From positions 1 to 5,962 of the forward strand of contig JBFWIW010000099.1 in assembly GCA_050253535.1 (NCBI GenBank): a DNA stretch of 5,962 nt, read 5' to 3'. The notes under the pieces are model-generated. The model saw only the letters and a program-made list of their open reading frames with translations, was not told the origin of the DNA and searched no databases. Positions within the stretch are counted from its first letter, which is position 1, and each line of letters begins with the position of its first letter. Source of the DNA: JBFWIW01 sp050253535. Lineage in GTDB: Bacteria; Bacillota; Clostridia; Oscillospirales; Oscillospiraceae. Positions 1 to 5,419 of the stretch are shown in pieces. A program made the translations under genes and the position numbers.

Positions 1-1029
1 TGCAAGCGCTCCGTCTCCGTTCCGGAAAAGGGCGTCATCCCCGAATACGGCGGCCCCGAGTACGAGACGGTCAGCACCTTCGGTTCATACTGCTGTGTGG
101 ATGATCTGGGTGATATCGCTCTCGCGAACCAGTTATGCAACATGTACGGTGTGGACACCATAACCGCCGGGGCTTCCATAGCGTTTGCGATGGAGTGTTA
201 CGAAAACGGGCTTATAACCGATGATATGACGGACGGTGTTCAGCTAAAATTCGGAGACGGCAGTGTGTTTCCCAAGATGTTTGAGCAGATCATTTACCGC
301 AAGACCGAGGTGGGCCGCCTCCTTGCGGAGGGCAGCTACCGTGCCTCACTCGAGATAGGCCGTGGGGCTGAAAAGTTTTTCATGGGCGTCAAAGGGCAGG
401 AATTCCCAGCCCACATGCCTCAGTTCAAGCACAATCTCGGCCTTCACTATTCCGTCAACACCTGCGGCGCGGACCATATGTCCGCGGACCACGACCCTAA
501 CCTTCTCGCTCCCCCCGACAGCGAAATACGCAGACGCCTCGCTCAGTTCGGTATCTGGAAGGGCTATTCCGATACGAAATCCATGGACGACGAAAAGGTA
601 CGTTTCACTTACGTGACCGAGTGCCTCTGCGCGACGATCGACACCCTGTGCTTCTGCCTGTTCGCCTTCGGCCCCTCTTTCCAGCTATATGGCTTTGAGG
701 ACATATGCACACTCGCAAAATGCGGACTCGGCGTTGACATGGGCATGCCGGAGCTTCTCACCATCGGCGAGAGAAAAGTAAACATGTTCCGCTACTTTAA
801 TTATATGGCCGGACTCCGCCCCAAAAAGGACGACACCCTGCCTGACAGAATCTTCGTTCCCATACCCGACGGCCCGGCGAAGGGCGCCGACTTCAAACGT
901 GACGAGTGGGAGCACGCAAAGGAAGTCTACTACGAAATTGCCGGCTCCGATCCCGAGTCAGGGCGACCGGCTGATGCTGTTATAAAGAGACTTTCGCTCC
1001 AGTGGCTGACAGAGCTATACAAAGCTTAA
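1..1029 (+). CDS. Aldehyde ferredoxin oxidoreductase, C-terminal part (5'-truncated by window edge)
   Basis: The reading frame is open from base 1 and ends at TAA 1027-1029, giving 342 residues of a family usually about 600 long; the N-terminal cofactor domain lies outside the window. AOR-family enzymes oxidise aldehydes to carboxylic acids in the cytoplasm, using a tungsten (or molybdenum) bis-pterin cofactor and one 4Fe-4S cluster with ferredoxin as partner. Visible landmarks, numbered from the first codon: Cys1 in a CKR context, fitting the last Cys of the CxxCxxxC cluster motif; GGPEYETVSTFGS at 17-29, a family hallmark; YGVDTITAG around Asp52, fitting the first pterin-binding DxxG-type motif; NTCGADH at 153-159 with a conserved His; and DTLCFC at 214-219, fitting the second DxxGLC-type motif whose last Cys is the fourth cluster ligand. 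The family call is firm. The exact subfamily (AOR, benzoyl-CoA-reductase-like or WOR-like) and the substrate are unknown. Two sulfur-carrier-like genes follow downstream. Confidence 0.95.
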   Translation, partial: CKRSVSVPEKGVIPEYGGPEYETVSTFGSYCCVDDLGDIALANQLCNMYGVDTITAGASIAFAMECYENGLITDDMTDGVQLKFGDGSVFPKMFEQIIYRKTEVGRLLAEGSYRASLEIGRGAEKFFMGVKGQEFPAHMPQFKHNLGLHYSVNTCGADHMSADHDPNLLAPPDSEIRRRLAQFGIWKGYSDTKSMDDEKVRFTYVTECLCATIDTLCFCLFAFGPSFQLYGFEDICTLAKCGLGVDMGMPELLTIGERKVNMFRYFNYMAGLRPKKDDTLPDRIFVPIPDGPAKGADFKRDEWEHAKEVYYEIAGSDPESGRPADAVIKRLSLQWLTELYKA

Positions 1030-1037
1030 ATAATCAG

Positions 1038-1077
1038 AACAGAGGCTGAAACTTGCGTTTCAGCCTCTGTTTTTTTA
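1038..1077 (+). terminator. Rho-independent terminator after the AOR gene
   Basis: Bases 1038-1052 pair perfectly with 1057-1071 around the four-base loop TTGC, and the right arm runs straight into a T tract (1070-1076). The hairpin starts 8 bases after the AOR stop codon. This is a textbook intrinsic terminator and should largely uncouple the AOR from the small genes downstream. Confidence 0.95.
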
Positions 1078-1105
1078 TTGCAAAATATACGGGTTATGGT
1101 AAAAT
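1078..1105 (+). promoter_or_regulatory. Predicted sigma-A-type promoter for the sulfur-carrier pair
   Basis: A TTGCAA -35 box (1078-1083) lies 16 bases before a TAAAAT -10 box (1100-1105). The -10 is preceded by TG in the extended -10 position (1097-1098). It sits directly after the AOR terminator and about 30 bases before the first small gene, so the pair can be transcribed separately from the AOR. It is a sequence match only; the start site is not demonstrated. Confidence 0.6.
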
Positions 1106-1135
1106 GATTCAGTAAATATAAGAAAGGGATCTCTT

Positions 1136-1333
1136 ATGATAATAACCTATAACGGCAGTGATATCGATGTCCCGGAGGAAACAACGCCCATAGGTCTCAT
1201 ACACCGGTTCGGTTATCAGACGAACCTCACCGCAATCTGGTGCAACGGCAGACAGATAATGTTCGAAGAGTATGAGACGCTTATCTTCTCACCAAACGAC
1301 AATGTCCGAATTGCACACCTGTTCATCGGTTAA
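1136..1333 (+). CDS. MoaD/ThiS-like small protein lacking the C-terminal diglycine
   Basis: This 65-residue protein has the size and pattern of the beta-grasp sulfur-carrier family (MoaD, ThiS). It starts with a short beta strand (IITYNGSDIDVPE), then a helix-like stretch, the TAIWCNGRQ block at 32-40, and the FSPNDNVRIAHLF C-terminal strand. It aligns without gaps to the next gene product (about 28 of 65 positions identical by hand count), so the two are tandem paralogues. Real carriers end in Gly-Gly, which is adenylated and thiocarboxylated; this one ends FIG, with a single Gly, so it probably cannot act as a conventional sulfur donor. A Cys at position 36 replaces the Leu of its paralogue. 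The start is supported by an AAAGGG Shine-Dalgarno at 1123-1128. Its role might be structural or regulatory for the neighbouring AOR or its cofactor; that is inference. Confidence 0.75.
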   Translation: MIITYNGSDIDVPEETTPIGLIHRFGYQTNLTAIWCNGRQIMFEEYETLIFSPNDNVRIAHLFIG

Positions 1334-1376
1334 TGTATTGTAAAATCGTGAACTGCAGTTTTTTCCTTAATTTTTT

Positions 1377-1385
1377 GAAAGGAGG
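1377..1385 (+). promoter_or_regulatory. Strong Shine-Dalgarno of the second sulfur-carrier gene
   Basis: The sequence GAAAGGAGG is six bases before ATG 1392. It is clearly stronger than the AAAGGG site of the upstream paralogue, so the diglycine-bearing copy may be translated more than its partner from a shared message. I see no convincing separate promoter in the 58-base gap: the TAAAAT at 1341-1346 lacks a well-spaced -35. Confidence 0.7.
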
Positions 1386-1391
1386 CCGCTT

Positions 1392-1592
1392 ATGCAGATC
1401 ATTTATAACGGCAGCGAGCTGGAAGTTGCCGAAACCGACACCGTCATGGACATCATAAACAAATTCGATTATAAGTCCAATATCACGGCCGTCTGGCTCA
1501 ACGGCGTGCAGGTATTATATATGGCGTATGGAACGCAGACATTTTCCCCCGGCGATAATTTAAAGCTCGTCCGCCTTATAGGCGGCGGCTGA
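1392..1592 (+). CDS. MoaD/ThiS-family sulfur carrier protein with C-terminal GGG
   Basis: This 66-residue protein has the beta-grasp carrier pattern: MQIIYNGSELEVAE at the start, NITAVWLNG around 30-38, FSPGDNLKLV at 51-60, and the C-terminus RLIGGG. The terminal Gly-Gly is what an E1-like adenylating enzyme (MoeB/ThiF type) activates to form the thiocarboxylate that donates sulfur. MoaD supplies the dithiolene sulfur of molybdopterin or tungstopterin and ThiS supplies thiazole sulfur. Since it lies close to an AOR gene, a role in tungsten-pterin cofactor synthesis or in maturation of that enzyme is the best inference. No E1-like, MoaE-like or thiazole gene is in the window, so MoaD and ThiS cannot be separated from sequence alone. 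The start has a strong Shine-Dalgarno. The upstream neighbour is a paralogue without the diglycine. Confidence 0.85.
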   Translation: MQIIYNGSELEVAETDTVMDIINKFDYKSNITAVWLNGVQVLYMAYGTQTFSPGDNLKLVRLIGGG

Positions 1593-1605
1593 TAATCAAT
1601 ATAAA

Positions 1606-1642
1606 AATGCTGCTGTAAAATGATCAATTTTGCAGCAGCATT
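1606..1642. terminator. Bidirectional intrinsic terminator between convergent genes
   Basis: Bases 1606-1621 pair with 1627-1642 around the loop GATCA (one G-T position at 1614/1634 region; otherwise complementary). The left flank is A-rich (1603-1607), so a leftward transcript reads hairpin plus T tract, which is a good terminator for the unknown gene at 1716-2384. The rightward flank (TTCTTCATTATTTAT) is a weaker T tract but probably also ends the sulfur-carrier transcript, whose stop codon is 14 bases before. Confidence 0.8.
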
Positions 1643-1653
1643 CTTCATTATTT

Positions 1654-1729
1654 ATACTACTATTCGATTAACCTGATGATAAAAAGCGGCCTGCTTTTTA
1701 TCTTTCTCCTCTCAATCAAATAGTAGTAT
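1654..1729. repeat. Nested inverted repeat overlapping the 3' end of the unknown gene
   Basis: Outer arms 1654-1669 and 1714-1729 are complementary over 16 bases with one mismatch (1665 against 1718); in the leftward RNA that position can form a G-U pair, so the stem is continuous. Inside it lies a second perfect 10-bp hairpin: GATAAAAAGC at 1678-1687 with its complement at 1693-1702, loop GGCCT. The right outer arm covers the last codons and stop of the leftward gene. The whole 76-base unit is followed by a separate terminator. It could be an mRNA 3'-end stabiliser, a compound terminator or the remnant of a miniature element; no target-site duplication is obvious. Confidence 0.6.
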
Positions 1730-2384
1730 CAAATATTCTCGTCCCTTGTTTCCATTGCCGGGAATTCCTGAGCTTTTCCGTCTCTGCCTTCAAAAAGTCC
1801 TCCGCCGCTGACGGTATCGGCACGATTTCGATCTCTTCATTCACAAAATCGAGAATGTACAGCGCGGCATCACAGCACAGGAAAACCAGCTGGAAGCTGT
1901 AAAGTGACTTTTCCTGCACATTTTTAATATAAAAAAATACATCCCTGATCCCTTCTTCCGTCTCTCTGCCTGTGTGCAAAAAAAGATAGAGTCCGTTAGA
2001 TGGAAACCTCTTGTAGTTACTGCAGAGTTTTTCGAGCTTTTTATCAAAGCGGTACATAGCCTTGCGGACATAATCGACACCGCCTGTGTCCTCTTGGGCA
2101 GAAAGCGCCCAGAGCCGTCCATTATAAAAATACATACCGGCACCGAATTTTTCAAAGGCAGTATCGGGTATCTCCTCACGCTTCTTACCAAGATAAAGTT
2201 CTATAAAATTCTGTGATTCTCCGTCGTTCTGCAAAAGCGCCTGGCTGACCTCCATACCGAAGCCCATCTCTTTGTTCACCCAGTCAGGGCTTTCGCTTTT
2301 TTCAAAGCCGTCCTTGTATTCTTTCCAGAAGTATTTAAGTGAGACAAGGGCGAATAACTCGTTGTACAGTTTTTCAAAAGTCAT
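1716..2384 (-). CDS. Hypothetical protein, possible PD-(D/E)xK-like fold
   Basis: I do not recognise this 222-residue protein as a named family. It is soluble, with no signal peptide or membrane segment, and rich in aromatic and charged residues. The N-terminal third has SPDWVNKEMGFGMEVSQAL at 32-50. The spacing of PD at 33-34 and Glu45 in a GxEVS context resembles the PD...(D/E)-x core seen in some nuclease-like hypothetical proteins of Firmicutes, but the usual Lys is replaced, so a nuclease role is only a weak inference. The middle holds the hydrophobic strand GLYLFLHTG (131-139) and the C-terminal part has the strand pair SFQLVFLCC and AALYILDFV (163-181). ATG at 2384 is supported by GGAGG at 2391-2395, six bases upstream. 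It is a single-gene unit with its own promoter and terminator, unrelated in obvious function to its neighbours. Confidence 0.8.
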   Translation of the reverse strand: MTFEKLYNELFALVSLKYFWKEYKDGFEKSESPDWVNKEMGFGMEVSQALLQNDGESQNFIELYLGKKREEIPDTAFEKFGAGMYFYNGRLWALSAQEDTGGVDYVRKAMYRFDKKLEKLCSNYKRFPSNGLYLFLHTGRETEEGIRDVFFYIKNVQEKSLYSFQLVFLCCDAALYILDFVNEEIEIVPIPSAAEDFLKAETEKLRNSRQWKQGTRIFDTTI

Positions 2385-2422
2385 AAGCTTCCTCCGCCGC
2401 GGTCTTTACCGTTTAATTTTAT

Positions 2423-2451
2423 ATTCTATTATAAATATTAACATCGGTCAA
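2423..2451 (-). promoter_or_regulatory. Predicted promoter of the leftward hypothetical gene
   Basis: Read leftward, TTGACC (2451-2446) is followed after exactly 17 bases by TAGAAT (2428-2423), in AT-rich DNA about 40 bases before the start codon. This is a good sigma-A-type match. Confidence 0.65.
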
Positions 2452-2473
2452 TAAGCATAAGCGCAAAGTGTAA

Positions 2474-2489
2474 TGTCGGGCGCTCGACA
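2474..2489. promoter_or_regulatory. Operator-like dyad between divergent promoters
   Basis: TGTCGGGCGCTCGACA is a 16-base dyad with 14 of 16 positions symmetric and perfect five-base outer arms. It stands out as a GC-rich island in AT-rich DNA, 22 bases upstream of the leftward -35 box and 27 bases upstream of the rightward -35 box. This position suits a regulator binding site acting on one or both genes. No regulator gene is in the window. Confidence 0.35.
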
Positions 2490-2516
2490 AGTACTGTGGC
2501 CTTTCTGCCATTATAA

Positions 2517-2545
2517 TTGACGTTTCTTTGATTAAGCGTTATAAT
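2517..2545 (+). promoter_or_regulatory. Near-consensus promoter of the D-2-hydroxyacid dehydrogenase gene
   Basis: TTGACG (2517-2522) and a perfect TATAAT (2540-2545) are separated by the ideal 17 bases. This predicts transcription starting near 2552 and a leader of roughly 48 bases. TTATAATT occurs twice, at 2511-2518 and 2539-2546, so the -10 sequence is duplicated just upstream of the -35. Confidence 0.8.
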
Positions 2546-2559
2546 TATTTTAAACTTTA

Positions 2560-2574
2560 GTCCCTATCAGGGAC
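2560..2574 (+). promoter_or_regulatory. Dyad just after the predicted transcription start
   Basis: GTCCCTATCAGGGAC has perfect six-base arms (2560-2565 and 2569-2574) around ATC. It lies about 8 bases after the predicted start site, where a bound repressor would block the promoter. In RNA it would form a small hairpin 12 bases before the Shine-Dalgarno. It is not followed by a T tract, so it is not a terminator. Confidence 0.4.
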
Positions 2575-2599
2575 GCAAAATTTAATAGGAGGATGGAGT

Positions 2600-3574
2600 A
2601 TGGCTCGGAAAGTTTTCATTTTTCCTCTCATAGAACCCTATCTTAAAGACTATCTTTTAGCAAAAGGCTATGATGTAAAGGTGGCAAAAGAAGAGACTTA
2701 TGACGATATAATGGCAAACTGCTCAGACTGCGACGCCATAATCGCCGGTCTTGGCACATTTGATGCAAAGGTACTTGACCACCTTCCGAAGCTCAAGGTG
2801 CTGGCAAAACTGGGAGTCGGCGTCGACAATTTTGATCTCAAGCGAGCGGAAGAACTGGGAATATGGTGCGTGAACGCCCCATATTCAAACGCGCTCTCAG
2901 TCGCTGAATTTACCATTACCGCCATCTGTAATCTGGCAAAGAATTACCCGGTAATGGTCGAATCCATGCGTGATGGCGTATGGCAGGCCAGGAAGGCCGA
3001 CTACTTCGGCTGCGAGATGGACGGCAAGGTACTGGGACTCATAGGTGCCGGCCGTATCGGTAGTATAGTCGCAAAAAAAGCGTATCATGGTCTCGGCATG
3101 AAGGTCATCGGCTATGATAAGTACGCAAATTCGGCAAACATACCGCCTGAAATAAAGCTCCGCTCATCGCTCGAAGAGGTCTTACGCGAATCCGACTTTA
3201 TCTCACTCCACACCCCGCTGAACGACGAGACGCGCGGCATGATGAATGAAGCGCGCTTCGCCATGATGAAACCTACGGCATTTTTCATTAACATGGCCCG
3301 CGGCGCCGTGGCCGATGAAAAGGCGCTCTATAGGGCGTGCCGGGACAAAGTGATAGCCGGCGCCGCCATCGACGTCTACGAAGTTGAACCGCCTATTCCG
3401 GACGATCCGATATTCTCACTGAAAAACGTCTACGCAACGCCCCATACCGCCGTGGCAACGGACGGAGCCTTTGTGAAGATGAGTATGGATGCCGCGCAGG
3501 GGGTCATCGAGGTACTCTCCGGCAAGAAACCGACATGGCATGTGAACAAACCCACTAACCCACGTACGTTATAA
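2600..3574 (+). CDS. D-isomer-specific 2-hydroxyacid dehydrogenase (NAD-dependent)
   Basis: This 324-residue cytoplasmic enzyme has the usual full length of the D-2-hydroxyacid dehydrogenase superfamily, which reversibly reduces 2-oxo acids to D-2-hydroxy acids. The substrate-binding domain is split around the Rossmann domain. LGVGVDNFDL is at 71-80; the dinucleotide loop GAGRIG is at 149-154; and Asp173 in GYDKY at the end of the second strand favours NAD over NADP. The catalytic set is complete: Arg234 in NMARGAV, Glu263 in DVYEVEPP and His282 in ATPHTA. The closest general type is phosphoglycerate dehydrogenase-like without the C-terminal ACT domain, so serine-pathway, glyoxylate/hydroxypyruvate and D-lactate-type substrates are all possible. 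ATG 2600 has AGGAGG at 2587-2592, seven bases upstream. It forms a single-gene unit converging on an Ldh_2 dehydrogenase of unrelated fold. Confidence 0.95.
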   Translation: MARKVFIFPLIEPYLKDYLLAKGYDVKVAKEETYDDIMANCSDCDAIIAGLGTFDAKVLDHLPKLKVLAKLGVGVDNFDLKRAEELGIWCVNAPYSNALSVAEFTITAICNLAKNYPVMVESMRDGVWQARKADYFGCEMDGKVLGLIGAGRIGSIVAKKAYHGLGMKVIGYDKYANSANIPPEIKLRSSLEEVLRESDFISLHTPLNDETRGMMNEARFAMMKPTAFFINMARGAVADEKALYRACRDKVIAGAAIDVYEVEPPIPDDPIFSLKNVYATPHTAVATDGAFVKMSMDAAQGVIEVLSGKKPTWHVNKPTNPRTL

Positions 3575-3594
3575 TAATATAAAGATAGCGCAAA

Positions 3595-3625
3595 AGAGGG
3601 GGTGCGGAAATTCCGCACCCCCTCT
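3595..3625. terminator. Bidirectional terminator between the two dehydrogenase genes
   Basis: AGAGGGGGTGCGG (3595-3607) pairs perfectly with 3613-3625 around AAATT, giving a very stable 13-bp GC-rich stem. It lies 20 bases after the rightward stop and about 50 bases after the leftward stop. Leftward transcripts read TCTTTTG after the stem and rightward ones GATTCTGTTT; neither T tract is long, but the stem strength and the convergent position support termination in both directions. Confidence 0.8.
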
Positions 3626-3676
3626 GATTCTGTTTCCGATTCACCGCTTCACATATCAAAAGCGGTAAATCCTTCA

Positions 3677-4741
3677 TCAGTCTATGGTCTCTCTCGACAT
3701 TTTTTTGACACCGTACTGCTCAGCGAACTTGTCCAGCTCGGCGACAACGTTCTGGCCCACGGGAAAACCTGTCTTCGAATAGTCTGAAAGCTTTCGGAAC
3801 TCCTTCTCACCGGCCATCAGTATCTCATCGAATCCGGGTGCGGTGTGCGTTCCTTTGACTCTCTTTATATAGCTGTCCATATCTTTTTTGAACTGCTCTT
3901 TATCTGTAAAAGCGGAGATATCGATAGCTGCAAAGAACATTCCGTTATTCATACTCTCGCCGAAATTGCGGTTGAGTTCACGGATATCCATAGAAATGGC
4001 CGCGCCGGAGAGGAGGCTTGACATGATGTCTATAATCATGCTGATGTTTGAACCCTTATAGCCGCCGAACGGAATCATAGTTCCGGCAAACGCGCGCTTT
4101 GCGTCAGTGGTGGGATTGCCGTCTGTGTCAAGTGACCAACCCTCGGGTATCGGCCTTCCCTCTTTTACGGCCACCATTACTTTGCCCTGGGCAACGACGG
4201 AAGTTGCGCCGTCATAAAACAAAGGAAGTTCCTTGTCGGCAGGAATGGCGACGGCGAGGGGGTTTGTGCCCATCACTCTGTCGCGTCCGCCGAACGGGGC
4301 GACGGTTGCAAGCGCATTGCAGCAGGACATGCCGATCATGTCTTCCTCGAGCGCCATAACGGCGTAATAGCCGGCCATACCGTAGTGGTTGCCGTTGCCT
4401 ACCGCCGCCATGCAGACGCCTGTCTGCTTGGCCTTCTCTATACACTTCTTCATTGCATAGGTCCCTGCCACGGCGCCGGGCGCGCCGTCGCAATCCATGC
4501 TGAATGCGGATAGGCGTTCATTTCTGATTTTAAAATCCGGCGTCTTGTTGAACCCGCCCTGCAGGAAATTGCCCAGATAGACTCCGATTCTGGAAAGGCC
4601 ATGGGAATATACTCCGCGCAATTCCGCAAAAACAAGATTGTCAGCTACGCGTGACGCATACGCCTCACTGACTCCGACCTTTACAAAAAGATCCCTGGTA
4701 TAAGCAAGTGCATCCTCGGCTTTGATCCGATACTGTGACAT
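3677..4741 (-). CDS. Ldh_2-family malate/L-lactate-type dehydrogenase
   Basis: This 354-residue protein matches the Ldh_2 family, whose NAD(P)-dependent members act on 2-hydroxy/2-oxo acids (malate, L-lactate, sulfolactate, ureidoglycolate, diketogulonate, cyclic imino acids). Family blocks, numbered from the chosen start: RGVYSHGLSRIGVY (42-55) with conserved Ser-His; GNGNHYGMAGYY (115-126) with the conserved His119; MGTNPLAVAIP (157-167); DGATSVVAQGK (177-187), with IPEGW and DTDGNPTTD after it; and PFGGYKGSNIS (224-234). The length is normal and nothing appears missing. I start at 4741 rather than the in-frame ATG at 4756: the latter lies within the Shine-Dalgarno AAAGGAG that sits five bases before 4741, whereas it has none of its own. 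It is the second gene of a leftward unit, 44 bases after the VOC gene. The substrate is not deducible, and the opposite-facing D-2-hydroxyacid dehydrogenase suggests a shared oxo-acid pool. Confidence 0.93.
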   Translation of the reverse strand: MSQYRIKAEDALAYTRDLFVKVGVSEAYASRVADNLVFAELRGVYSHGLSRIGVYLGNFLQGGFNKTPDFKIRNERLSAFSMDCDGAPGAVAGTYAMKKCIEKAKQTGVCMAAVGNGNHYGMAGYYAVMALEEDMIGMSCCNALATVAPFGGRDRVMGTNPLAVAIPADKELPLFYDGATSVVAQGKVMVAVKEGRPIPEGWSLDTDGNPTTDAKRAFAGTMIPFGGYKGSNISMIIDIMSSLLSGAAISMDIRELNRNFGESMNNGMFFAAIDISAFTDKEQFKKDMDSYIKRVKGTHTAPGFDEILMAGEKEFRKLSDYSKTGFPVGQNVVAELDKFAEQYGVKKMSRETID

Positions 4742-4756
4742 TGTATCTCCTTTCAA

Positions 4757-4779
4757 TTAAAGCGGCTTGCCGCATTTAA
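4757..4779 (-). other. Intercistronic hairpin between VOC and Ldh_2 genes
   Basis: TTAAAGCGG at 4757-4765 pairs with 4770-4779 around CTTG, with one bulged A at 4774. It begins seven bases after the VOC stop and ends just before the Ldh_2 Shine-Dalgarno. Read leftward it is followed by TTTAATTG, only a weak T tract, so partial attenuation, RNA processing or 3'-end protection are all possible; full termination is unlikely. Confidence 0.4.
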
Positions 4780-4785
4780 ACATAA

Positions 4786-5268
4786 TTATTTTTGAAACGG
4801 CTTCGGCGGCTCCGCTATCTCGACGACGACGCCGGAATCCGGACACTTCAGGTAACAGCAGCGGCGGTATCCGCGGTCGTCCTCGGTCTCCGACTCGAAG
4901 AGAATCCTCGCGCCCTGATCAAGCAGATACCGGCGGTACTCGGGAAATCCCTCTCTTACGTAATAAGCAATATGATGTAGTCCTCCGCCTATTTCGCTTA
5001 TAAACTTCGCATGTTCAACATTATTCCCCAGTATCGGCTGAAGGACCTCCATCTTCATTCCGTCCACCCAGTCGATCATGCATATGCGCAGCTGGCACTT
5101 TTCGGATATTTCCTTTCCATCAGTCCACACCCTGTCCGGATAAAAATCGTAAACAAAGTCGAGGCCCGGTCTGTCCCCGAAGAGCTTTCTCAGCTCCGCG
5201 CGGGCCTTTTCAATGTCCGGTACTATTATGCCAACATGTTCAACCTTGGGAAGCTTATCGACATTCAT
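4786..5268 (-). CDS. VOC-superfamily (glyoxalase / methylmalonyl-CoA epimerase-like) protein
   Basis: This 160-residue protein is made of the two beta-alpha-beta-beta-beta modules of the vicinal oxygen chelate fold. Candidate metal ligands occur at the expected places: His11 in VEHVGIIV, Glu74 in MKMEVLQP, His98 or His99 in GGGLHHIAYYV, and Glu150 in GVVVEIAEP. The GLHHIA block and the single-domain length resemble methylmalonyl-CoA epimerase, though Glu74 replaces the Gln typical there, so glyoxalase, dioxygenase-like or sugar-acid epimerase roles are open. The start is set at 5268 (MNVDKLPKVEHV): it has AGGGG at 5276-5280 and begins just before the first strand, whereas the in-frame ATG at 5316 would add a Cys/Lys/Arg-rich 16-residue tail with no clear ribosome site. 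It is the first gene of the leftward unit with the Ldh_2 dehydrogenase, which suggests a joint pathway. Confidence 0.88.
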   Translation of the reverse strand: MNVDKLPKVEHVGIIVPDIEKARAELRKLFGDRPGLDFVYDFYPDRVWTDGKEISEKCQLRICMIDWVDGMKMEVLQPILGNNVEHAKFISEIGGGLHHIAYYVREGFPEYRRYLLDQGARILFESETEDDRGYRRCCYLKCPDSGVVVEIAEPPKPFQK

Positions 5269-5360
5269 ATTCCGACCCCTTTTTTTAATTTTTTGACGGC
5301 ATCCGCATATGCACATTCAAAATTTCTGTCCAGCGCGCCGTTAAATTTATCCGCAGACAT

Positions 5361-5399
5361 TATTAAAAACCGTCCGAAATTTATCGTCGGTTTTTAATA
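5361..5399. repeat. 12-bp inverted repeat / hairpin in the divergent region
   Basis: TATTAAAAACCG at 5361-5372 is perfectly complementary to 5388-5399, with CGA/TCG (5375-5377, 5384-5386) extending the stem inside. The A-tract, GC core, T-tract arrangement looks like a bidirectional terminator, yet no gene ends here. It lies about 95 bases upstream of the VOC start and, if the leftward promoter below is right, falls within that message's leader. Confidence 0.6.
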
Positions 5400-5419
5400 T
5401 CAAAATCTTAGCCATATTA

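Noticed and set aside
1341..1346. TAAAAT as a -10 box for the second sulfur-carrier gene
   Set aside because: The only TTG-type -35 candidate (TTGCAC at 1311-1316) is 24 bases away, too far; co-transcription with the first copy is simpler.
1351..1366. AACTGCAGTT followed by T run as a terminator between the two small genes
   Set aside because: The palindrome has no loop and only a short stem, so a stable hairpin cannot form; readthrough to the second gene is expected.
2561..2570. TCCCTATCAG, identical to the left half of the tet operator
   Set aside because: The second half does not match and no TetR-family regulator or tetracycline gene is nearby; the dyad is symmetric around a different centre.
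4212..4493. Arg-rich 93-codon frame within the Ldh_2 gene
   Set aside because: Overlaps the Ldh_2 coding sequence on the same strand in another frame; the Arg richness is what out-of-frame reading of GC-rich codons gives.
4742..4756. Longer Ldh_2 start at 4756 (five extra residues MKGDT)
   Set aside because: That ATG overlaps the AAAGGAG ribosome site that serves the ATG at 4741 and has no upstream site of its own.
5011..5397. A 128-codon open frame on the + strand opposite the VOC gene
   Set aside because: It is largely antisense to the well-supported VOC gene, has no ribosome site, and its translation shows no family pattern; it is a shadow frame.
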